A stretch of 15,180 nt of DNA from Rhizobiaceae bacterium. GTDB taxonomy: Bacteria; Pseudomonadota; Alphaproteobacteria; Rhizobiales; Rhizobiaceae. Shown here piece after piece: positions 7,633-14,192 of this stretch. The stretch is taken from contig JAGWJK010000013.1 of assembly GCA_028865845.1 (NCBI GenBank), positions 1 to 15,180 on the forward strand, given 5' to 3'. The notes below the pieces were generated by a model. The model did no database searches and was not told where the DNA came from. It saw only the letters and a list, made by a program, of their open reading frames with translations. The stretch's first letter is position 1. Every line of letters starts with the position of its first letter. The position numbers and the translations under genes were made by a program.

Positions 7633-9120
7633 TCACTCAGCCGCTGGTTGCGCTTGCACCTTTGGCATGCGGCGAGAGCGAACGAGCTCCATGACCTTGC
7701 GGACAAGCGCACCTTCGGTCGCAAAAATCAGCGCAGCGTAGATGACGCCGCCGACGACGGAGCCGACGATAACCTGCATGACGGCGCTCGGCATGGCCTC
7801 CTTCAGATGATCCAGCATCAGGCGAACGATAAGCGACATGATGAAGGCGGTGATCATTGGTCTGTTGCTGATGTAGAGCCCGCGGAAGAAGGGCGTACCG
7901 TCGGCGCGGAAAACCGCCCACGAGTAAAAGATCAGCGTGATCGCGCTGGTGATGCAGAGCCAGACCATGGCGTTGATCAGATCGCCGGTGATGGCACCGT
8001 ATGCGACAGCCGCCGTGGTGACGATTGCACGGACGATTGCCGACCAGAACAGCACGTTACCGCGCCCGACCCCCTTCAGATAGGGAATGAAGGTGCTGCA
8101 GGGTGTCAGGATCGCCTTGGAAATCGCCAACAGACCGAGCACCGGCCACGCATAGGCCCATTTCTGCCCAAACAAGACGAGCATTGCCGGCTCTGCGATC
8201 GCCCAAAGCCCGAACATCATCGGCGCCAGCAGTACGGTGGTGACCTGCGTGCTCAGCATCAGGGCATCGGAGCGACGTTTGCGGTCGTGCACCATGTGGC
8301 TGAAGGCCGGAAACAATACGCCCATGACAGCCGACAGCACGACCTGGTTGGGAATGCTGGCAAACCGGTTGCCGGCGGAATAGGCACCGGCATCGGCAAG
8401 GCCGAGGTAACGGGCGATGATGACCATCGGCGACTGGAACGTGACGAAATTGGCGATCTCTGAGCCCATCATGCCGAAGGAGAACTTGGTCAGCCCCTTC
8501 ACCCGGCTGAAGGAAAACACCAGACGTGGAAAATAGCGGGCGACGCTATAGAGCCCGACCAGGCGTATGGTGCCCGAGACGAAGAGCTGGGCAACAAGCG
8601 CCCACACCCCGAACCCGAAATAGGCCATCGCGACCGCCACCAGGGCGCCTGAAGATTCGGAGATCATGCTCCAAAGCGCGTCCTGACTGAAGTTCATCCG
8701 CCGCGCCAGGATCGAGTAGGCAACGTCGCTCGCCAACTGGATCGGGATCATGAAGGCCATGATCCGCAGCAGATAGGCGGCTTCCTTGGCGCCGAGCAAT
8801 TCCGCGAAAAAATCGGCAAAAACGTACAGCACGACGGCCATGAGCGTCGAAACGGCGAGGTTGACCCAGAAGACCGAATGGATGGTCGTCATGTCCTCCT
8901 CTTTCTGGATAACCAGGGAGGAGGTAAGTCCGGCCCCGCCAATCATGGCGAGAAATTGCACTACCGTGAGCGCCACGGCGACAACGCCGAATTGCTCGGG
9001 ACTGAGGATACGCGCCAGGATCGGCACGGTGACAAATTTCAGTCCGAAAGTGCTTGTCTTCGATAAAACGCTCCATCCGACATTGTTCGTAATCGAACGG
9101 ACGCTAACTGTTGAGGTCAT
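7633..9120 (-). CDS. exoT: ExoT, Wzx-like succinoglycan repeat-unit flippase
   Basis: This 495-residue polytopic membrane protein belongs to the polysaccharide biosynthesis/MOP flippase family. Hydrophobic segments along the whole length are consistent with 12-14 helices. The N-terminal block NNVGWSVLSKTSTFGLKFVT, with ARILSPEQFGVVAVALTVVQF next, is characteristic of the WcaJ/Wzx-like O-antigen transporters. In S. meliloti ExoT is needed with ExoP and ExoQ for export, in particular of low-molecular-weight succinoglycan, presumably by flipping the octasaccharide-lipid to the periplasm. The start ATG at 9118-9120 has AGGAT upstream with suitable spacing. Its upstream gap is shared with exoW, which is transcribed the other way. 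Length agrees with the S. meliloti protein as I recall it. Confidence 0.92.
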   Translation of the reverse strand: MTSTVSVRSITNNVGWSVLSKTSTFGLKFVTVPILARILSPEQFGVVAVALTVVQFLAMIGGAGLTSSLVIQKEEDMTTIHSVFWVNLAVSTLMAVVLYVFADFFAELLGAKEAAYLLRIMAFMIPIQLASDVAYSILARRMNFSQDALWSMISESSGALVAVAMAYFGFGVWALVAQLFVSGTIRLVGLYSVARYFPRLVFSFSRVKGLTKFSFGMMGSEIANFVTFQSPMVIIARYLGLADAGAYSAGNRFASIPNQVVLSAVMGVLFPAFSHMVHDRKRRSDALMLSTQVTTVLLAPMMFGLWAIAEPAMLVLFGQKWAYAWPVLGLLAISKAILTPCSTFIPYLKGVGRGNVLFWSAIVRAIVTTAAVAYGAITGDLINAMVWLCITSAITLIFYSWAVFRADGTPFFRGLYISNRPMITAFIMSLIVRLMLDHLKEAMPSAVMQVIVGSVVGGVIYAALIFATEGALVRKVMELVRSRRMPKVQAQPAAE

Positions 9121-9242
9121 GGCGACATCCTAAATCTCTTGGGACCGGCTGAAAAACAGCGATGGAGATTGTCGTAAAGACACATGGCCGCGACCCGATG
9201 AGGGCCGCAAACATTCTTTTTGAAAACCGTAAAGGCGAAAAA
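9121..9242. promoter_or_regulatory. Divergent exoT-exoW promoter region
   Basis: These 122 bases separate the starts of exoT (minus) and exoW (plus) and so must contain or receive both promoters. No pair of convincing -35/-10 hexamers is seen. A small stem-loop gctg-aaaaa-cagc (9148-9160) lies in the exoT leader. An AAAGGCG ribosome binding site precedes exoW. Confidence 0.5.
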
Positions 9243-10202
9243 ATGGCGTCAATTACGATTGTTATTCCCTTCTACCAGAGGCAATCGGGCATTCTGCAAC
9301 GGGCATTGAGGTCGGTATCTAGGCAAGAGTTCCAAGATTTCGATATCCTCATTGTCGATGATGCATCACCCTTGCCGGCAGAAAGCGAACTTCAATCGCT
9401 CAGCGAAGAAGAGCGGAAGCGCATCACAGTCATCCGCCAGCCCAATGCCGGGCCGGGTGGCGCGCGCAACACAGGCCTCGACAATGTGCCGGCAGCAAGC
9501 AGCTTCGTGGCCTTCCTCGACTCCGATGACGAATGGACGCCGGAGCATCTCGGCAATGCCTATGAGGCGCTCACTCGCCACGACGCCGATTGCTATTGGG
9601 ACTCGATCGAAGGCGGCGAAGAATTTTCCTATCACTTCGGCATGGCCGAATTGGCAAAGACCGCCGATGCGGTGCGACTGTCGGAAAAGCCGGCCTTGCT
9701 GGAAATTCCCGAGATCGCCAGCGTCATGCTGCAGGATTGGGCTTTTCTCCACCTCTCATGCATGGTGATCGGCAGGCCGGTCTTCGAAAAGATCCGCTTT
9801 GAAGCAGCACTGCGGCTGGCGGCCGAAGACGTGCTATTTTTCTGCGATTGCATTCTGGCGGCCAAGCGCGTGCTGCTTTGCGAAGACGCCGGCGCGCTGC
9901 GCGGCGAGGGCATGAACATCTTCCACAGCATCAACAACGATTCCCCGCAATTCCTGCGCCAACAGTTCAATACCTGGACCGCGCTCGACACGCTGGAACA
10001 GCGATTTTCGCGCCGACCGAAGGATATCGCGACCATCCGCGCCTATAAAAACCGCGCCAGAAAACAGGCCTTGTGGAGCCAGGCACGGCAATTGCGGCAC
10101 CGGCGGCTACCGCAATTCGGGCTGCTGGCGAAGTGGGCATGGCGCGATCCTGCGATTTTACAAAGCGCCGTACAGCTTGCCGCCGGCAAGTTGGCGCCCT
10201 AG
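9243..10202 (+). CDS. exoW: ExoW, succinoglycan beta-1,3-glucosyltransferase (GT2)
   Basis: This 319-residue GT2 enzyme, the length I recall for S. meliloti ExoW, adds the sixth glucose (seventh sugar, beta-1,3) in that species. Motifs: ITIVIPFYQRQ (4-14), DDAS (39-42), NAGPGGARNTGLD (68-80), the metal-binding DSDD in AFLDSDDEWTPEHL (93-96), and AAEDVLFFCD carrying the likely catalytic pair. No membrane segment is obvious, so it probably acts on the cytoplasmic face. I chose the ATG at 9243-9245 because the GT2 strand begins right after it and AAAGGCG precedes it; in-frame ATGs at 9162 and 9198 would add 27 or 15 residues that are not family-like. exoV follows after 132 bases on the same strand. 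Confidence 0.93.
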   Translation: MASITIVIPFYQRQSGILQRALRSVSRQEFQDFDILIVDDASPLPAESELQSLSEEERKRITVIRQPNAGPGGARNTGLDNVPAASSFVAFLDSDDEWTPEHLGNAYEALTRHDADCYWDSIEGGEEFSYHFGMAELAKTADAVRLSEKPALLEIPEIASVMLQDWAFLHLSCMVIGRPVFEKIRFEAALRLAAEDVLFFCDCILAAKRVLLCEDAGALRGEGMNIFHSINNDSPQFLRQQFNTWTALDTLEQRFSRRPKDIATIRAYKNRARKQALWSQARQLRHRRLPQFGLLAKWAWRDPAILQSAVQLAAGKLAP

Positions 10203-10296
10203 TTCTCGCACCTGCAGCAAAACTGCCGAGCGAAATTCATCAAGCCGGGCCGACGCGAAACGCCGCGTTCGGGCCTTGGCAAACCGCGTCACATCT

Positions 10297-10317
10297 TTCG
10301 GGGACAACGCCCCCGAA
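10297..10317 (+). promoter_or_regulatory. Hairpin just upstream of exoV ribosome binding site
   Basis: Arms ttcgggg (10297-10303) and ccccgaa (10311-10317) pair perfectly around the 7-base loop acaacgc. The stem ends 5 bases before the exoV Shine-Dalgarno (AAGGAG, 10323-10328) and leaves it free. No U tract follows. It may adjust readthrough from exoW or mark an RNA processing site. Confidence 0.5.
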
Positions 10318-10334
10318 GCAGCAAGGAGACCTGT

Positions 10335-11279
10335 ATGAAGCCGTTCCACTGGGAATCGACCCATGGCAATTTCGGTGACGACCTCAACCTATGGCTCTGG
10401 GATTTCCTGCTCCCCGGCCTGCGTGACGTTCATGAAGAGACGCTGCTGGTCGGCGTCGGAACCGTCCTCAATACGCTCATTCTGCCGCTTGACGGCCACA
10501 AGCTCGTCATCGGCAGCGGCTTCGGCTACGGCTCGCTCCCCGACATGAGCGACCGCGATCAATGGGATATACGCTGCGTGCGGGGACCACTGACGGCGGA
10601 AAAAGTCGGCCTTCGCGCGGATATGGGCATTATCGACCCTGCCGTCATGGTCACCGAGATGCCGGAATTCCGCAACCTGCCGAAGACCAACCGCCGCACC
10701 TTCGTTCCGCATTGGGAGTCGGCTGCAGCCGGGCTCTGGCCAGAGATCTGCAAGACCGTCGGCCTTTCCTATCTCGATCCTCGCGGCGAGGCGAAGGCGG
10801 TGATCCGGGAGATCGCGACGTCGGAGCTGATCGTCGCGGAGTCCATGCATGGCGCCATCCTCGCCGATGCCTTCCGCGTGCCGTGGATCGCCGTCAGCAC
10901 GTCGAGGTCCATCAACAGCTTCAAATGGAACGACTGGGCGCAATCACTCGGCGTGACCTATGCACCGAAGCACGTTCCGGTTTCGACCCGCGCGGAAGCG
11001 ATCGCGAAGGGCGCCCGCTTCTGGGGCATGGGTTTCGAACGGGACGAGCGGGCGGCCGAGGAACTGGAAAAGCGGCAGGTTGGCGAGACGGTCGTCCTTG
11101 CCGATCCGGAGCAGACGCCGCTTCGCGTCATGGCAAAGCAGGCGCTCGCCGTTCCCTCGGCATTGGCTCTGTGGCAGGCCAGCAAGGCGCGCCCGCAACT
11201 GAGCAGCGACGCCGCATTGAACGACCGCAAGCAGCGCCTTCAAGAGGTTCTCGAAGGCGTGCGTCGCGACTATTTCTGA
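10335..11279 (+). CDS. exoV: ExoV, succinoglycan pyruvyltransferase
   Basis: This 314-residue member of the polysaccharide pyruvyl transferase family (PF04230 type) transfers pyruvate from phosphoenolpyruvate to form a 4,6-ketal on the terminal side-chain glucose. Family signatures are HGNFGDDLNLWLW at 10-22, a glycine-rich GSGFGYG, RCVRGPLTAEKVGL, DPAVMV, and the strongly conserved VAESMHGAILADAFRVPWIA with its Ser-Met-His-Gly. No signal or membrane segment is seen, consistent with cytoplasmic action on the lipid-linked repeat. The start has an ideal AAGGAG 6 bases upstream. Its stop lies only 14 bases from the convergent exoU stop, leaving almost no room for separate terminators. Pyruvylation is known to be needed for polymerisation in S. 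meliloti. Confidence 0.95.
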   Translation: MKPFHWESTHGNFGDDLNLWLWDFLLPGLRDVHEETLLVGVGTVLNTLILPLDGHKLVIGSGFGYGSLPDMSDRDQWDIRCVRGPLTAEKVGLRADMGIIDPAVMVTEMPEFRNLPKTNRRTFVPHWESAAAGLWPEICKTVGLSYLDPRGEAKAVIREIATSELIVAESMHGAILADAFRVPWIAVSTSRSINSFKWNDWAQSLGVTYAPKHVPVSTRAEAIAKGARFWGMGFERDERAAEELEKRQVGETVVLADPEQTPLRVMAKQALAVPSALALWQASKARPQLSSDAALNDRKQRLQEVLEGVRRDYF

Positions 11280-11293
11280 GGCAGACAGAGATA

Positions 11294-12304
11294 TTATTCC
11301 GGAACGGCCTGCAGCAGATAACGAAGGCCGTTCGATCCGGAATGGGCGATGGGTGCACCGCCACCCTTGCGAAAACGCTCCGTCTTATCGGCCATGATGC
11401 CGCCGGCAATCGCCGGAATAGCCATCGGCTTGCTCAAAGCATAGGAGGCCGCCGCGGCAAGGCCCGACTGCGCCTTGACGTCGAGGAAGCGGCGCAGCTC
11501 GTAGCGTCCGCGAACATGCCGTTCGTGCCGGCGGATCGCATTTCTGTCTTCGACCGACAGGCCACCCGTCGACAGAACCGTCCTGTCGGCTTCATAAAGC
11601 CGGCGCAGATCCTCCGTGCGATGGCTGCCGCTCAGCGAATTGCTCCGCACCACTGCACCATAGCCGCAGCTGTGGATGATCTTGTAGCTCGCTCCCTTGG
11701 AAAGGGCGCGCAGATAGAGGTCGTAGTCCTCGCCGAGACGCAGGGCTTCGTTGTAGCGCAGGCCGTGCTTGTCGAGGAATGAACGACGCATCAAGGGCTT
11801 CAGGAAGCCGATCTCGCCGCGCCGCACGCCACGCTTGGAGATATTGCCTTCGACGAAGCCGATCAGGCTGAGGAAGCGCGGCTTCGGGTCGAAATGATCG
11901 AGCATCGTGAAAGCATTCGGCACCGTATCGGCGTTCACGAAAGCGATGTTATCGGCAACGAAATCCCAATCGTCCTTCGCCAGCAAGGGCTTGAAGCGGC
12001 CCGGAAAGAAGAAATCGTCAGCATCGAGAATGCTGATCAGCGGAGCGCTCGATATTTTTATCGCGTGATTGCGCGCCGCGGCCGGACCTTGGTTCTTTTC
12101 GAACTGATGGATTATCAGCCGGCCGCTGCCATCGTCCGCCATTCCCGCTGCCGCTGCGGTCCCGTCGCTCGATCCATCGTCGATGACGACAACTTCCGAG
12201 ACTTCCGGCTCACGCAATGCAGAAGCGACAGCAAGACCAATGGTGTCGCTGGCATTCTTCGCGGCGATGATTACACAAACACTATTTTCTGCCATGTCGG
12301 TCAC
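11294..12304 (-). CDS. exoU: ExoU, succinoglycan glucosyltransferase (GT2)
   Basis: This 336-residue GT2 enzyme adds the fifth glucose (sixth sugar) in S. meliloti. Visible: VCVIIAAKNASDT (9-21), DDGSSDGT (42-49), NQGPAAARNHAI (71-82), the metal-binding ILDADDFF (aspartates 94, 96, 97), and LRLGEDYDLYLRAL with the catalytic acidic pair. Similarity to ExoO is plain in the blocks RxFLxKHxLR and RxGEDY. The start is GTG at 12302-12304, favoured because GGAG lies 6 bases upstream; ATG at 12293-12295 (residue 4) is the alternative but would have a 15-base spacing. The GGAG lies in the arm of a 7-bp hairpin, which could restrain translation. exoX is 90 bases upstream on the same strand, so the two may share a transcript. 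Confidence 0.93.
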   Translation of the reverse strand: MTDMAENSVCVIIAAKNASDTIGLAVASALREPEVSEVVVIDDGSSDGTAAAAGMADDGSGRLIIHQFEKNQGPAAARNHAIKISSAPLISILDADDFFFPGRFKPLLAKDDWDFVADNIAFVNADTVPNAFTMLDHFDPKPRFLSLIGFVEGNISKRGVRRGEIGFLKPLMRRSFLDKHGLRYNEALRLGEDYDLYLRALSKGASYKIIHSCGYGAVVRSNSLSGSHRTEDLRRLYEADRTVLSTGGLSVEDRNAIRRHERHVRGRYELRRFLDVKAQSGLAAAASYALSKPMAIPAIAGGIMADKTERFRKGGGAPIAHSGSNGLRYLLQAVPE

Positions 12305-12308
12305 GTCG

Positions 12309-12331
12309 GTCTCCGTTATTCAGTCGGAGAC
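12309..12331 (-). promoter_or_regulatory. Hairpin sequestering the exoU Shine-Dalgarno
   Basis: Arms gtctccg (12309-12315) and cggagac (12325-12331) are perfect complements around a 9-base loop. In the minus-strand RNA the 3' arm, CGGAGAC, contains the GGAG ribosome binding site of exoU, paired with CUCC in the 5' arm. Folding would hide the site and reduce initiation until ribosomes or a ligand open it. Confidence 0.6.
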
Positions 12332-12394
12332 TTAGGACGGCGCATCACATCGGCAACCACACAACCGCCAAAAGATGTGGCGGGTGGATAAAAG

Positions 12395-12685
12395 TCAGGG
12401 ATTGAACGGCTCGGAGCGATTAAGGTTTGAAGCAGGCAAGCCCTTCGCCTTGTCGTCCTCGCGCATCGGCATCGCAACCCCGTCATCGCGACGCGGAGCG
12501 TTGCGAAGATTTCGTTCCTTCCAAACAAGGAAGAGAACGCCGAGGAAGTAACCAATTTGAAGAAGAACAGCGCAAATCACCGTCTCGATCAACGTGGTCG
12601 AAAGCGAATGCGTCAGAAAATAGGTGCCGACGGCAAATACAACCAAGGCACCGAGCATGCTGATGTAGACGCGTGGCGCATGCAT
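12395..12685 (-). CDS. exoX: ExoX, small membrane inhibitor of succinoglycan synthesis
   Basis: This 96-residue inner-membrane protein is of the ExoX/PsiA type, known to reduce exopolysaccharide production post-translationally, its effect depending on its ratio to ExoY. Two hydrophobic segments are seen, SMLGALVVFAVGTYFLTH (about 9-26) and ETVICAVLLQIGYFLGVLFL (34-53); the stretch LSTTLIETVICAVLLQ is the most ExoX-like part. A charged C-terminal tail of about 40 residues (KERNLRNAPRRDD onward) presumably faces the cytoplasm. The ATG at 12683-12685 has AGGT 6 bases and GGAGG 12 bases upstream. A sigma70-like promoter is at 12759-12787. It is divergent from exoY, as in S. meliloti. Confidence 0.9.
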   Translation of the reverse strand: MHAPRVYISMLGALVVFAVGTYFLTHSLSTTLIETVICAVLLQIGYFLGVLFLVWKERNLRNAPRRDDGVAMPMREDDKAKGLPASNLNRSEPFNP

Positions 12686-12758
12686 GTTGTTACCTAGCCT
12701 CCGCGACCATTACAAAGAAAACGGTCAAAATCTTGCCTCCCTTAATAGGCTTCAGATC

Positions 12759-12787
12759 AATATATTTAACGAATCCTTCGGATTCAA
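12759..12787 (-). promoter_or_regulatory. Sigma70-like promoter for exoX with embedded palindrome
   Basis: On the minus strand, -35 TTGAAT (12782-12787) and -10 TATATT (12759-12764) are separated by exactly 17 bases. The palindrome gaatcc-ttc-ggattc (12771-12785) covers most of the -35 and the upstream half of the spacer, where a repressor would block RNA polymerase. The start of transcription would lie near 12750, giving a leader of about 65 bases before the exoX ATG. Confidence 0.5.
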
Positions 12788-12880
12788 CTAAGCGATAAGG
12801 ATGATTTACCGTCGAGGCCGACTTCTACGCTGCACTCGTTAAAACTACCCCTCCACATTACGTGCAATTGCATTCGTTAT

Positions 12881-13070
12881 TAATTTTCTCTATCGCCCCA
12901 ATCAGAGACAGTTGTATTTCAAAACCAGACACACAATCTGCGTGATACTAATTCCCTAATACAATCGATCCGAGTTTCGAACAATTCGATCAACTTTTAT
13001 TACAAAGTCCACCCATTCGGATTAATAATATGTGCATCGCAATACGGTGTTGCAACGCAATAATTTTCTC
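12881..13070. repeat. Direct repeat TAATTTTCTC, two copies 180 bp apart
   Basis: The identical 10-mer taattttctc lies at 12881-12890 and 13061-13070. Each copy is preceded by TTGCA within 11-13 bases (12868 and 13050), and each is followed by a cgcc. A second shared word, gtgcatcgc, occurs at 13032-13040 and 13360-13368. Paired sites of this sort may bind a regulator cooperatively. Confidence 0.4.
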
Positions 13071-13210
13071 GCCGAACTAAGGTTAGGCGTAAGACACCGG
13101 GCGACTGAACAAAGCCTATTCCAACAAACGGCGGCCCTCAAAAACGCGTCTATAGCCTGCGATATCCAAACACCTCACCGAGCGTAACGTAAGAATGCCG
13201 TCAATTAGTC

Positions 13211-13239
13211 ACTTATACAACACATTCCTCAGTATAAGT
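13211..13239. repeat. 8-bp inverted repeat, candidate operator upstream of exoY
   Basis: Arms acttatac (13211-13218) and gtataagt (13232-13239) are perfect complements with a 13-base spacer, putting the half-sites 21 bases, two helical turns, apart. A further tatataag follows at 13242-13249. The layout suits a dimeric regulator or a bent AT-rich site about 190 bases before exoY. Confidence 0.5.
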
Positions 13240-13366
13240 TATATATAAGAAACATCTCATCTGATCATATTCACTCAAATTGGGGTAGAAAGGTACCGCA
13301 GAAACCGGTTGCCATAAAAATTTGGCTTAAAAAAACAAAATCCGAACCTACACTCCAGAGTGCATC

Positions 13367-13381
13367 GCGCTAGCTAAGCGC
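13367..13381 (+). promoter_or_regulatory. Stem-loop in exoY leader
   Basis: gcgct (13367-13371) and agcgc (13377-13381) pair around agcta. A second small dyad, cactc-ca-gagtg (13351-13362), lies directly upstream. Both are within 80 bases of the exoY ATG and would be in the leader if transcription starts further upstream. Confidence 0.35.
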
Positions 13382-13426
13382 CGGATACATCCCGACCAAT
13401 TCGCCAACAAAAATGGAGTTAACTCT

Positions 13427-14107
13427 ATGAAGTCTGCGACGAGATCGGCCTCAACGGCTTTTTTCAGCGCCCCGGGAAGCGACGTCTTCCCCCCCACCGG
13501 TGGGGTATTAAAAAGGACATTCGACGTCACCGCCGCTTTGACGGCGTTGATCTTCATCAGCCCTCTCTTCCTCATGCTGATGGTCCTGGTGAAACTCACG
13601 GACAAGGGTCCCGCCTTCTATGGGCATCGGCGCATCGGCCATAATGGTAAAACGTTTCGCTGCCTAAAGTTCCGTACCATGATGGTGAATGGCGACAGCG
13701 TCCTTCAGGAATACCTGGCGGCAAATCCGCGGGCCATGGAAGAGTGGCGCGCAACCCGCAAGCTTCAGAACGACCCGCGCGTCACTGTTGTCGGCGCCGT
13801 CCTGCGCAAGCTCAGCCTCGACGAGCTGCCGCAGCTGCTCAACATCATCCGCGGTGAAATGAGCGTCGTCGGTCCGCGTCCGGTCGTCGAAGACGAACTG
13901 GAAATGTACGAACATGCCGCAATCTATTACCTCCAATCCCGTCCGGGCCTGACCGGTCTTTGGCAGGTGAGTGGCCGCAACGACGTCTCCTACGCCAGCC
14001 GTGTCGCCTTCGACACGCACTACGTCAAGAATTGGTCGCTCAGCAGCGACATGGTGATCATCGCCAGGACCATTCCCGCTGTCTGCCTTTCGCGCGGCAG
14101 TTATTGA
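13427..14107 (+). CDS. exoY: ExoY, priming galactosyl-1-phosphate transferase
   Basis: This 226-residue bacterial sugar transferase (PF02397 type), the length I recall in S. meliloti, starts succinoglycan synthesis by moving galactose-1-phosphate from UDP-galactose to undecaprenyl phosphate at the inner membrane. After a Ser/Ala-rich N-terminus comes a membrane-embedded helix (about 34-56, [20 protein letters not shown]), then [10 protein letters not shown] (66-75), LKFRTM (80-85), the catalytic-region DELPQL (132-137), [15 protein letters not shown] (139-153) and [13 protein letters not shown]. All hallmarks of the family are present. The ATG has GGAG 8 bases upstream. exoF follows after 85 bases on the same strand, and the two are known to act together in the priming step. 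The large AT-rich region upstream suggests that exoY is the regulated entry point of the pathway. Confidence 0.96.
   Translation: MKSATRSASTAFFSAPGSDVFPPTGGVLKRTFDVTAALTALIFISPLFLMLMVLVKLTDKGPAFYGHRRIGHNGKTFRCLKFRTMMVNGDSVLQEYLAANPRAMEEWRATRKLQNDPRVTVVGAVLRKLSLDELPQLLNIIRGEMSVVGPRPVVEDELEMYEHAAIYYLQSRPGLTGLWQVSGRNDVSYASRVAFDTHYVKNWSLSSDMVIIARTIPAVCLSRGSY
13492..13505. repeat. 14-bp perfect palindrome inside exoY codons
   Basis: ccccaccggtgggg reads the same on both strands and lies 66-79 bases into exoY, encoding part of PPTGG. It would form a GC-rich hairpin with a four-base loop in the mRNA, or serve as a binding site just inside the gene. It could be chance from codon choice. Confidence 0.4.
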
Positions 14108-14192
14108 CGTCGAACGCAGATGCCGCGGGAAAGGTTCCTGCGGTTTCCCCGCAATGCCGGGACTGCGACAATCACAACAGGGAAGATTTTGA

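Larger units (their letters stand above)
12686..13426. promoter_or_regulatory. AT-rich exoX-exoY regulatory region
   Basis: These 741 bases hold no convincing gene. Base composition falls sharply compared with the flanking genes; for example 13201-13260 has only 16 G or C in 60. It must contain the promoters of exoX (minus) and exoY-exoF (plus). It carries several inverted and direct repeats given as separate entries. AT-rich DNA with many TA steps is the sort of target bound by MucR/Ros-type regulators, which control exo genes in rhizobia; this link is an inference. I found no strong sigma70 promoter for exoY; TTAAAA-16-TACACT (13328-13355) is a weak candidate. Confidence 0.7.

Noticed and set aside
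10562..11782. Long plus-strand frame across exoV and into exoU
   Set aside because: It overlaps two confirmed genes in other frames and its sequence is Arg/Gly/Ala-rich without domains.
12365..12383. ccgcc/ggcgg pair after exoX as an intrinsic terminator
   Set aside because: The 5-bp stem is not followed by a U run on the exoX strand, so readthrough into exoU is as likely.
12780..12875. 29-codon minus-strand frame (MQLHVMWRG start) upstream of exoX
   Set aside because: The ribosome binding site is poor and it overlaps the likely exoX promoter; nothing marks it as a gene.
13030..13080. 16-codon frame beginning MCIAIRCCN in the AT-rich region
   Set aside because: It has no Shine-Dalgarno and is too short to distinguish from chance.
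13348..13605. 85-residue minus-strand frame across the exoY start
   Set aside because: It overlaps the exoY N-terminus and leader, has no good ribosome binding site, and does not resemble any family I know.
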